DNA from: Streptomyces radicis
Lineage (GTDB): Bacteria; Actinomycetota; Actinomycetes; Streptomycetales; Streptomycetaceae
DNA: 64,000 nt
Assembly: GCF_003626575.1 (NCBI RefSeq)
Contig: NZ_RBDY01000016.1
Span: 80,103 to 144,102, forward strand
Direction of reading: 5' to 3'
How positions within the stretch are numbered: position 1 is the stretch's first letter; each line of letters starts with the position of its first letter. The notes beneath the pieces were generated by a model that saw only the letters and a program-made list of their open reading frames with translations, had not been told where the DNA came from and did not search any database. The position numbers and the translations under genes were made by a program. Shown here one piece after another: positions 50,621 through 58,045 of the stretch.

Positions 50621-51486
50621 TGTCGTTCCCGCCGCCGTCGGGGCCCGTGGTGCTGGACGGCGGGCTGTCCGACCAGCTCGTCGCCCAGGGCCGCGACCTG
50701 GGCGACGAGCTCTGGACGGCGCGGCTGCTCGTGGAGGAGCCCGAGCAGCTGCTCGCGGCGCACACGGCCTATGTGCGCGCCGGCGCGCGGGTCGTGATCT
50801 CCGGCAGCTACCAGGCGTCGTTCGAGGGCTTCGCGCGCCGGGGCATCGGACGGCGCGCGGCGGCGCGGCTGCTGGGCGACAGCGTGCGCCTGGCGCGCGC
50901 CTCGGGCGCGCGCTGGGTGGCCGCCTCGGTCGGCCCCTATGGCGCGACGCTGGCGGACGGCAGCGAGTACCGGGGGCGTTACGGACTGAGCGCCGCCGAG
51001 CTCGAACGCTTCCACCGCCCCAGGATCGAGGCCCTTCTCGCGGCGGGGCCCGACGTCCTGGCGCTCGAGACGATCCCGGACGCGGTCGAGGCCGAGGCCC
51101 TGGTGCGCGCGGTCCGCGGCTGTGGCGTTCCGGCCTGGCTCTCCCTGACGGTGGCGGGCGCGGCGACGCGCGCCGGGCAGCCGCTCGACGAGGCGTTCGG
51201 GGCGGCCGCCGCCGCGGACGAGGTGGTCGCGGTCGGCGTGAACTGCTGCGCGCCCGCCGATGTCCTCCCCGCGGTCACCCGCGCGACGGCGGTGACGGGC
51301 AGGCCCGCGGTGGCCTACCCCAACAGCGGCGCCTGGAGCCGCTCGGCCCGTCGGCCGTCCTCCCCGCCGTCCCTGCCCTCGCTCGCCCCGGCGTGGCTGG
51401 CCGCGGGGGCCCGACTCCTCGGCGGCTGTTGCGGGGTGGGCCCGGACACGATCGCCGCGATGGCGCGCGCCCTTCCCGCCTCCTGA
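50620..51486 (+). CDS. mmuM: Homocysteine S-methyltransferase
   Basis: This 288-residue enzyme transfers a methyl group, typically from S-methylmethionine, to homocysteine to make methionine. The zinc ligands are visible: Cys in VNCCAP (about 208-213) and the Cys pair of GGCCG (about 268-272). VVLDGGLSDQL starts the barrel. The segment between YPNSG and the GGCC motif is short and Ser/Pro-rich compared with relatives. The ATG overlaps the previous stop by 1 nt (TGATG). Confidence 0.88.
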   Translation: MSFPPPSGPVVLDGGLSDQLVAQGRDLGDELWTARLLVEEPEQLLAAHTAYVRAGARVVISGSYQASFEGFARRGIGRRAAARLLGDSVRLARASGARWVAASVGPYGATLADGSEYRGRYGLSAAELERFHRPRIEALLAAGPDVLALETIPDAVEAEALVRAVRGCGVPAWLSLTVAGAATRAGQPLDEAFGAAAAADEVVAVGVNCCAPADVLPAVTRATAVTGRPAVAYPNSGAWSRSARRPSSPPSLPSLAPAWLAAGARLLGGCCGVGPDTIAAMARALPAS

Positions 51487-51877
51487 GCCGACCGGCGGCC
51501 CGGCGGCGTGGCCGGACTCCGTGGTCGGACCCCGCGGCCGGACTCCGTGGTCGGACCCCGCGCCCTGGCGGCGCCTTCCGGCCGTCTCCCTTCGTGGGGG
51601 TTCGGTCGTGTTCGTCCCCGGCCGGGGACGGGAATTCGGGGCCCGTCCCGCGCCGTTCGGTAGCTGACGGGACACAGAAAGCGACCGAAACCGTCCGTTC
51701 GGCGATGGACTTCGCCCGGGACTCCGGCAGACTCGGCACAGAGGCCGATCCGTTACCTCCGCTGTGCAGGGCAGAGGTGAGGACGCCTTCCGACGGACCG
51801 CCCCGACTCTCCCGCCTCCCCGCGTACGGCCGGGCGCGGTCCGTCCCCTTCCGGGCGCGAGCCCCTGGCGCGCATCC
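51487..51877. other. Gene-free spacer after mmuM
   Basis: These 391 nt lie between the convergent mmuM and ricin-B-like genes. They hold an exact 26-nt tandem duplication (listed separately) and no supported gene; the short frames have no start signals or family likeness. Confidence 0.6.
51511..51562. repeat. Exact 26-nt tandem repeat, two copies
   Basis: A unit starting GCCGGACTCCGTGGTCGG is present at 51511-51536 and again, identically, at 51537-51562. Each unit itself holds two diverged halves (GGACTCCG, GGACCCCG). Confidence 0.85.
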
Positions 51878-52426
51878 TTATACGACCAGCCCGAACAGCT
51901 GCTCAGCGCCCCCGTCGCAGGGCACCGCCGACAGGCGGTTGTCCTGTCCCGGCGGGGCGATGGCGGGCGGCTGCGCCAGGCAGGTCTCGGTGGCCCGGTT
52001 GACGAACACCGTGCCGTCATCGCCCGACCGGATGTCCCAGCTCTCCAGCGGCCCGCCCCCGCAGGCCCGCTGCTCGACCCAGGGCCCGATCCCGAGCCGG
52101 GTCGCCGTCAGGCAGTTGCCCGTGGACTCGTTGACGACGGCCGTCCCGCCGTCCGTGTGATCCCTCAACTCCCAGCTCTGCGTGGGGCTTCCGCCGATCA
52201 GGCGCTCCATGCGGACATACGCGTCGGCGGCGGGGGCGTCCGGGCCCACCACGGTCGCGTACGTCGACAGCGTCAGGTCGCCGATCAGCACCGGCGACAC
52301 GGGCGACACGGGCGACACCGGGGACACCGGGGCGTCCGTGGCGGCGTGGGCGGCTCCCACGGGCGCGAGCACGAGGGAGGCCAGCGCGGCGGCCCCCGCA
52401 ACGGGTAAGAGCATGCGTGGTCTCAT
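51878..52426 (-). CDS. Secreted ricin-B-lectin-like protein with VSP repeats
   Basis: This 182-residue protein has a signal peptide at about 1-29 (MRPRMLLPVAGAAALASLVL, then AHAA). A VSP tripeptide repeated four times forms a stiff linker. A single beta-trefoil-like lectin module follows, with QSWELRDHTDGGTAVVNEST, GNCLTA and ESWDIRSGDDGTVFVN blocks. Four cysteines could make two disulfides. It is probably exported and carbohydrate-binding, with no catalytic domain. ATG 52426 is chosen at the signal peptide; the open frame continues upstream without meaning. Confidence 0.78.
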   Translation of the reverse strand: MRPRMLLPVAGAAALASLVLAPVGAAHAATDAPVSPVSPVSPVSPVLIGDLTLSTYATVVGPDAPAADAYVRMERLIGGSPTQSWELRDHTDGGTAVVNESTGNCLTATRLGIGPWVEQRACGGGPLESWDIRSGDDGTVFVNRATETCLAQPPAIAPPGQDNRLSAVPCDGGAEQLFGLVV

Positions 52427-52843
52427 GGCGTGGAGTGTAGGGAGCGGGGCCCAGCTGTCCATGCCCCGCGAGGGACGCGACCTCCGCGCCCGGTCGGCCG
52501 ATCCGCCGCGCGCGGGGCGATTGCCAACCGGCCGCGGCGCGACCACGATGGACCGCATGGGGGAGCGGGGGCACACCGTGGCACGCGGCATCGCGCCATG
52601 CCGCCGAACTCTCCTTCGCCGCACGGCCGTTCGGAGGGGCGCGCCCCGGAGCCCGACGGCGCGCGCGCCCGGCTCGCGTCCCGGACGGGCCGCCGGACGG
52701 GGGACCCCTCCCGGCGGAACACTGCGACACTTCCGTCAACGGTGCCCACCCGTCGCGCCCGCCGACGACCGGATCCGCCGCACCGCCGCACCCGCCGACC
52801 CAGCCGCACACCGAGCCAACAGGCCGAGCTCAGGGGGGAATTC
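52427..52843. other. Divergent spacer between the lectin and chaperone-set genes
   Basis: The 417-nt region has no separate gene. The frame of the following gene remains open through it, encoding Arg/Pro-rich low-complexity sequence, so an N-terminal extension cannot be fully excluded. Promoters for both flanking genes are expected here. Confidence 0.5.
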
Positions 52844-54412
52844 ATGGCCCATGTCGGGGCGCTGCCATGGCTGGCCGAGTCCGCCGACCGCGACCTCTAC
52901 CGGCACAACGCCTTCCGGGTGAGCGGCCTTCCGGTGACCGCGACGCCGCGCGCCGTCCGGCGCCGCGGCGCGGAGCTGAGGGCGGCCGAGGCGCTGGGCG
53001 CCGCGGCGTCGCCCGGCGTCGGCTGGCTCGCCCTCGACCCGCGCCCCGACCATGCCGCCGTGCGCGAGGCGTTGCGCCGCCTGGACGACCCGCTCCGCCG
53101 CGTCGCCGACGAGCTGTTCTGGCTCTGGCCGCTCCCCGAGACCGACGGGCTCGACCTCGGGGCCGCCGCCGCCGTCTGGGAGTCGGCCGCCGCCCCGGCG
53201 CGCGGGGGCCGGGGCCGGCCGGGCGACGAGCTGCGCGGCATATCCCTGCACAACCTCGCCGTCCTCCACCACGCCTCGGTCCTCGAGTCCACCACCGGCG
53301 GGCCCGACGACTGGCGCCGCGCCTACCGCTACTGGCGCCTGGCCCTCGACGACGAGAGCTGCTGGCGTTGGCTCGACACCCGCATCGCGGCCCTGGCCGA
53401 CCCCCGGCTGCGCGGCGTCACCGGCGACGTCGTCAGGGACGCGCTGCCCGCCGTGCTGCTGACCATCCACGCGGGCCCGGCCGTCGACGCGGCCCGCGCC
53501 AGGGGCGGCGACGCCACGGCGCGCCGACATGTGCAGATCATGGGGGAGTTCGCCCCCGACGGCACGGCCACGGCCGTCCTCGCCGAGGCGACCGCCACCA
53601 TCGCCTCGGCCGTGCGGCTCCTCATCGACCACGCGGCCACCCCCACGGACGACCACGCGACCCTGGCGGCCTCCGCCGCCGAGCTGGTCGCCGGGGCCGA
53701 GGACGACCTGCGCGTGCTGCGCGTCGTGCTCGGCCCGACCCACCCGGTCGTCGAGGGCGCGGCGGACGCTGTCGCCTCCGGCGCGCACCAGCGCGTGGTC
53801 GCCTCCGTGAACAAGGGCCGCCACGGCACCGCCGACGGCGGCGCCCCCGATCTCGCCCGCGCCACCGACACGTTACGCCGGGCCCATGACATCGCCGCGA
53901 CCGCCCATGTCCGCGCCCCGATCGAGCGTGACATCGCCGTCCTGCTCGCGGACGCCGTCATCCTCCACTGCAACGCCCTGGTCGGCGCCGACCGCCGGGC
54001 CGCCAGGAGCGGCATCGAGATGGCCGAGCAGCTGCTCACGGCGTCCGAGCCCCGCCTCGCCGAGCTGCGCCGCTACCGCCCCGACCCCGACGACCCGCAG
54101 TACGACCGCGCCAGCGACGCGTTGGCCGCCGCCGTCTGCCAGCTGGTGACGCTCTACTTCAACGCCACCGCCAACGCCCGGGCGGCGCTTCCGCTCTACG
54201 AGCGCGCCCGGCGGTTCGCCCGCAGCCATGAGGTGCGCAGGATCATCCAGCAGAACATCGACGTCGTCGGCTCGCTCTCGGGGCGCGCGGGCCCGCCGCG
54301 CGCCGTGCTCACGGGAGGTGAGCGGGTCAAGGTCGCGCTCGGCTGCCTGGGGGCGCTGCTGCTGGTGCTCGGGCCCATTGCGGCCTTCATCTACAGCCTC
54401 ACGCAAGGCTGA
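52844..54412 (+). CDS. Membrane-anchored J-domain-like partner of the Hsp70 set
   Basis: This 522-residue protein has an N-terminal stretch NAFRVSGLPVTATPRAVRRR (about 24-43) resembling helix I-II of a J-domain. A later RPDHAAVREALRRLDDPLRR segment resembles the region after HPD, but with RPD in place of HPD. DELFWLWPLP follows. The long helical middle (about 130-470) is Ala/Arg-rich and TPR-like. One C-terminal membrane segment (about 498-518) would anchor it. ATG 52844 has CAGGGGGG upstream. It precedes the GrpE-like and Hsp70 genes, so a co-chaperone role is inferred. I know no named family for it. Confidence 0.7.
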   Translation: MAHVGALPWLAESADRDLYRHNAFRVSGLPVTATPRAVRRRGAELRAAEALGAAASPGVGWLALDPRPDHAAVREALRRLDDPLRRVADELFWLWPLPETDGLDLGAAAAVWESAAAPARGGRGRPGDELRGISLHNLAVLHHASVLESTTGGPDDWRRAYRYWRLALDDESCWRWLDTRIAALADPRLRGVTGDVVRDALPAVLLTIHAGPAVDAARARGGDATARRHVQIMGEFAPDGTATAVLAEATATIASAVRLLIDHAATPTDDHATLAASAAELVAGAEDDLRVLRVVLGPTHPVVEGAADAVASGAHQRVVASVNKGRHGTADGGAPDLARATDTLRRAHDIAATAHVRAPIERDIAVLLADAVILHCNALVGADRRAARSGIEMAEQLLTASEPRLAELRRYRPDPDDPQYDRASDALAAAVCQLVTLYFNATANARAALPLYERARRFARSHEVRRIIQQNIDVVGSLSGRAGPPRAVLTGGERVKVALGCLGALLLVLGPIAAFIYSLTQG

Positions 54413-54413
54413 T

Positions 54414-54457
54414 CGAGCCCCGTCCGAGCCTGTCCGAGCCTGCCCCATCCCGTCCGA
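54414..54457. repeat. Phased CGAGCC/GTCCGA repeats in the chaperone spacer
   Basis: CGAGCC occurs at 54414, 54425 and 54435, and GTCCGA at 54422, 54432 and 54452, including an exact 10-nt tandem GTCCGAGCCT. The array fills the 68-nt gap between the J-like and GrpE-like genes. Confidence 0.65.
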
Positions 54458-54480
54458 TTCCGACCGACGAACGAGGTGTG

Positions 54481-54915
54481 ATGTCCCAGAAACCGCCAGG
54501 AGCGGTCACGCTCGACGCCGACGCGCTGGCCGAAATCGCCACCGCCGCATGGAGGTTGCGCAACAAGGTCGAGGCCACCGAGGACACGCCCCCGGGCGTC
54601 AGGAGGCACACCCAGGCGCTGGCGGACACGCTGGCCGAGGCGGGGCTCGAGACCCGCTCCTACGAGGGCACGCCGTTCGATCCCGGGCTGCGCATGCGGG
54701 TCCTCGCCTACCAGCCCACGCCGGGTCTCGAGCGCGACGAGGTCATCGAGACCCTGCGCCCCGCCGTCTACCTCAACGGCAGCGCCCTGACCCTGGGTGA
54801 GGTCATCGTCGGCACCCCGCCCGAGGAACCGCGCCCCGCGCCCGCGCGGTCCCGGGAGGAGAAGCCGTCCGAGCCCGAAGAACCGAAGCCAGAAAGCGAG
54901 GACACCCCCACGTGA
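54481..54915 (+). CDS. Miniature GrpE-like nucleotide exchange factor
   Basis: This 144-residue protein has a helix at about 11-56 (shorter than the GrpE coiled coil) and a beta-wing-like region at about 60-112. The segments GTPFDPGLRMRVLAY and EVIETLRPAVYLNGS, then LTLGEVIVG, follow the GrpE pattern of FDP followed by V-x-x-x-L-x-x-G-Y-x-L...V-x-V. An acidic Pro/Glu tail (113-144) is probably disordered. The stop overlaps the Hsp70 GTG by 4 nt, strongly linking the two. It probably releases ADP from that Hsp70. Confidence 0.78.
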   Translation: MSQKPPGAVTLDADALAEIATAAWRLRNKVEATEDTPPGVRRHTQALADTLAEAGLETRSYEGTPFDPGLRMRVLAYQPTPGLERDEVIETLRPAVYLNGSALTLGEVIVGTPPEEPRPAPARSREEKPSEPEEPKPESEDTPT

Positions 54916-57404
54916 GCAGCGGGACCATCGACGTCGGCATCGACCTGGGCACCACCAACAGCGCGGTCGCCGTGCTGCGGGGCGTCCACACCGAGGTCAT
55001 CAAGAACAACGACGGCGACGAGACCACCCCGTCCGCCGTCTGGATCGACCGCAGGAACCGCCTCTATGTGGGCCGCGCCGCCAGGGACCGCAGCGAGCGT
55101 GACCCGGACAACACCTGCATCGAGTTCAAGCTGAGGATGGGAACGGCCGGTCAGGACAAGCGTTTTCCCGCCTCGGGCCGCACCCTGACCCCCGAGCAGC
55201 TCTCCGCCGAGGTGCTGGCCTCGCTGCGCGCCGACGTCGCCGCCCGCCTTGAGCAGGAGGTCCGCGCCGCCGTCATCACGGTGCCCGCCGCCTTCGGCCT
55301 CGGCCCGTGCGAGGCCACGCAGCGGGCCGCCGAGCTCGCGGGGCTGACCTTCACCCGCCTCCTCCAGGAGCCGGCCGCCGCCGCCCACGCCTATGGCTTC
55401 CAGGCGACCGAGGAGAACGCCATGTGGCTGGTCTACGACTTCGGCGGCGGAACGTTCGACGCCGCCGTGATCCGGCTGCGGGACGGCGAGTTCTCCGTGG
55501 TGGGGCACTGCGGCGACAACTACCTGGGCGGCAAGCTCATCGACTGGCGCATCGTCGAGGAGCTGCTGATCCCCGAGGCCGTCCGCCAGGTTCCCGAGTT
55601 GGCCGGGCTCGCGCGCGGAAACCCCCGCTGGCTCGGGGCCGTGGCCGCCCTCAAGCAGGCGGCCGAGACCGCCAAGATCCGCCTCTCCCGCGCCCCCACG
55701 GCCGACATCCTGGTCGAGCTCGCCGACGACACGGGGCGCCGCTTCGAGTTCGACCACGAGCTGAGCCGGGCCGATGTCGAGGCGCTGGCCGAGCCGTTGG
55801 TGGCCCGTTCGATCAACCTCTGCCGCACGGCGCTCGAGGAGTTCGGCGTGGGCCCCGCGGACATCGAGAAGACCATCATGGTGGGCGGCCAGACCGCCAT
55901 GCCGTTCCTCCGCGAGCGCCTGGCCGACCCGGCCAGGGGCCTCGGCATCCCGCTGGACTTCGGCCATGACCCGATGACCGTCGTGGCGCGCGGCGCCGCC
56001 GTCTTCGCCGGGGCCCAGCCGCTGCCCGCCGACTGGTCCGCACCCGCCCCGCGGGCGGGCGCGTTCTCCCTGCGCGCCGAGTACCCGCGCGTCAGCCCCG
56101 ACCTCGACCCCGTCGTGGTCGGCCGCGTCACCGGCACGGAAGGCGCCCCCACCGAAGGGCTGGCCGTCGAGCTGGTCAACGAGGAGTCCGACCCGCCCTG
56201 GCGCAGCGGACGCGTCCCGGTCTCCGAACGCGGCGACTTCACCAGCGTCCTGCGCGCCGAGCCGGGGCGCCGGAACGTCTTCCGGGTCCATGTCACCGAC
56301 GCCTCAGGCACCCGCTGGCCCGTCACCCCCGACCATCTCGGCTACACCGTCGGCGCCGTCGAGACGGAGCCGATGCTCACCCACGCGATCGGCGTGGCCC
56401 TCGCCGACAACCAGGTGCGCGGGCTGGTCGAGCGCGGCGCGCGCCTGCCCGTGCGGCGCACCACCCCGTTGCGCACCACCGTCACGGTGGACCGGGGTCA
56501 CGGCGGCGGGCTGATCCGCATCCCCGTCCTCGAGGGCGAGCGGCCCCGCGCCGACCGGAACCGCACGATCGGCTCCATCGAGGTCGGCGCCGACCGCGTC
56601 AGCCGGGCGGTGCCCGCGGGCAGCGAGGTCCGGCTCACCGTGGAGATCGACGCCTCGCGGCTGGTGAAGGTCAGCGCGTTCGTGCCGCTGCTCGACGAGG
56701 TCTTCGAGACCACGGTCAGCCTGCTGAGCGAACCGGTCGTGGACACCCGCGAGTTGGAGATGGACGCCGGTGCGGAGCGCGCCAGGCTCGCCCAGCTCGC
56801 CGAGCGCGGACGCGACGTGGACAGCCCGGTCGCCGACCTGCTGCTGCAACGCGTCGTGGACGAGGACCTCGACGGTGAGCTCGACCGCGCGGTGGACGCC
56901 GCCCGCCAGGACCCTTCCGAGTCGGGCCGCGCCAACAGCCGCCTGCTCGACCTGCGGCTCGCCCTCGACGCGGTCGAGGACGAGCTGGCCTGGCCCGAGC
57001 TGGTCCGCCAGGCCGAGGCGGTGGTCACCGAGGTCCGCGACCTGATCGCGGCCCACGGCAGCGAGTCGGACAAGGCCGATCTCCCGCTCTACGAGCGGGA
57101 CATCCAGCGCGCCATCGAGTCGCGCGACGCGGATCTGCTGCGCCAGCGCACCGACCGCCTCCGCGAGCACGCGATGCGCGTCCTCGACCGCTCGGGCGTG
57201 CTGCAACCTCTGGTCTTCGACAACCTGGCCGCCCACCAGTCCTCCATGCGCTATCCCGAACGCGCCGCCCGCCTGATCGCCGAGGGCCGACGCGCCCGCG
57301 ACACCGGCGAGGAGGAGCGCCTGCGCTCGATCAACATCGAGCTGCAATCGCTTCTCCCCGAGGCCCCGCCCTCCATCCTGGGAGGCGACAGCACGGTCCT
57401 GTGA
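54912..57404 (+). CDS. Hsp70-family chaperone with an inserted interdomain module
   Basis: This 830-residue protein is longer than DnaK (about 620-640). The nucleotide-binding domain (about 6-369) is complete, with DLGTTNSAVAVL, QEPAAAAHAYGF, YDFGGGTFDAAV and MVGGQTAMPFLRERL. The usual DLLLLD-type linker is missing; residues about 380-485 form an extra beta-rich module (VVVGRVTGTEGAPTEGLAVE, then SERGDFTSVLRAEPG). SBD-beta follows at about 488-605 (AIGVALADNQVRGLVERGAR, LEGERPRADRN) and a helical tail to 830. It lacks the EEVD-type or acidic DnaK end. It is expected to act with the two upstream genes. It is not the housekeeping DnaK. Confidence 0.88.
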   Translation: MSSGTIDVGIDLGTTNSAVAVLRGVHTEVIKNNDGDETTPSAVWIDRRNRLYVGRAARDRSERDPDNTCIEFKLRMGTAGQDKRFPASGRTLTPEQLSAEVLASLRADVAARLEQEVRAAVITVPAAFGLGPCEATQRAAELAGLTFTRLLQEPAAAAHAYGFQATEENAMWLVYDFGGGTFDAAVIRLRDGEFSVVGHCGDNYLGGKLIDWRIVEELLIPEAVRQVPELAGLARGNPRWLGAVAALKQAAETAKIRLSRAPTADILVELADDTGRRFEFDHELSRADVEALAEPLVARSINLCRTALEEFGVGPADIEKTIMVGGQTAMPFLRERLADPARGLGIPLDFGHDPMTVVARGAAVFAGAQPLPADWSAPAPRAGAFSLRAEYPRVSPDLDPVVVGRVTGTEGAPTEGLAVELVNEESDPPWRSGRVPVSERGDFTSVLRAEPGRRNVFRVHVTDASGTRWPVTPDHLGYTVGAVETEPMLTHAIGVALADNQVRGLVERGARLPVRRTTPLRTTVTVDRGHGGGLIRIPVLEGERPRADRNRTIGSIEVGADRVSRAVPAGSEVRLTVEIDASRLVKVSAFVPLLDEVFETTVSLLSEPVVDTRELEMDAGAERARLAQLAERGRDVDSPVADLLLQRVVDEDLDGELDRAVDAARQDPSESGRANSRLLDLRLALDAVEDELAWPELVRQAEAVVTEVRDLIAAHGSESDKADLPLYERDIQRAIESRDADLLRQRTDRLREHAMRVLDRSGVLQPLVFDNLAAHQSSMRYPERAARLIAEGRRARDTGEEERLRSINIELQSLLPEAPPSILGGDSTVL

Positions 57405-57445
57405 ACGCCTCGGCCGACGGCGGTCCCGCCGCCCGCACGCCGTGC

Positions 57446-57451
57446 GACAAT
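57446..57451 (+). promoter_or_regulatory. -10 element GACAAT, predicted leaderless start
   Basis: GACAAT ends 7 nt before ATG 57459. The same hexamer and spacing precede the LLM oxidoreductase gene at 49687-49692. Confidence 0.5.
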
Positions 57452-57458
57452 CACGCGC

Positions 57459-58025
57459 ATGAGTGAGCGAGAGCTGCTGGCCTCCGACGGGGAGCGCGAC
57501 CGCGCCGCCGAGCGCGTGCGGGAGGCCGCGGCCGAGGGCCGCATCCGGCTGCCCGACGTGGACGGGCGGCTGTCCCAGGTGTACGAGGCGAGGACGCGCG
57601 GCGATCTCGAGCTGGCCACCCGCGACCTCCCCGAGCCTCGCGTCGTCGACGAACGGCCCACCTCCCGCGCCGCCGTGGCCATCTTCGGCGGCTACGACAG
57701 GGGTGGTCACTGGGTGGTGCCCGCGAAGTTCACCGCGTGGTCGATGTTCGGCGGGGGCGGGATCGACCTGACCGAGGCCCAACTGACGTCGCGTGAGACG
57801 GCCATCACGGTCGTCGCCCTGTGGGGCGGCGCCGACATCGTCGTCCCCGACGACGTCGAGGTGGAGGTCAAGGGCTTCGGGATCTTCGGCGGCTTCGGCA
57901 AGAGCGGCCGTAACCGAGGCAGGCCGGGCGCCCCCAGGATCGTCATCCGTGGCTTCGCGATGTTCGGTGGGGTGGGCACGCGGAAGAAGCCGCGCAAGGA
58001 CCGCAAGGGCCTCACCCAGGACTGA
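57459..58025 (+). CDS. DUF1707 protein with LiaF-like C-terminal domain
   Basis: This 188-residue protein has an N-terminal DUF1707/SHOCT-like helix pair (about 8-55: LASDGERDRAAERVREAAAE, GRLSQVYEARTRGDL). A glycine-rich beta-helical domain (about 70-175) with repeated FGG/GG-DI-VP segments resembles the cell-wall-stress LiaF C-terminal domain. It has no membrane segment, unlike many relatives. An envelope-stress role is inferred. It follows the Hsp70 gene by 54 nt but appears to have its own promoter. Confidence 0.8.
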   Translation: MSERELLASDGERDRAAERVREAAAEGRIRLPDVDGRLSQVYEARTRGDLELATRDLPEPRVVDERPTSRAAVAIFGGYDRGGHWVVPAKFTAWSMFGGGGIDLTEAQLTSRETAITVVALWGGADIVVPDDVEVEVKGFGIFGGFGKSGRNRGRPGAPRIVIRGFAMFGGVGTRKKPRKDRKGLTQD

Positions 58026-58045
58026 GCCCCCTCACGGGCGGGCGG

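Noticed and set aside
46890..51486. Secondary-metabolite cluster around the AfsR-like regulator
   Set aside because: The neighbours are an RNA methyltransferase, an oxidoreductase and a homocysteine methyltransferase; no synthase, carrier or tailoring set is present.
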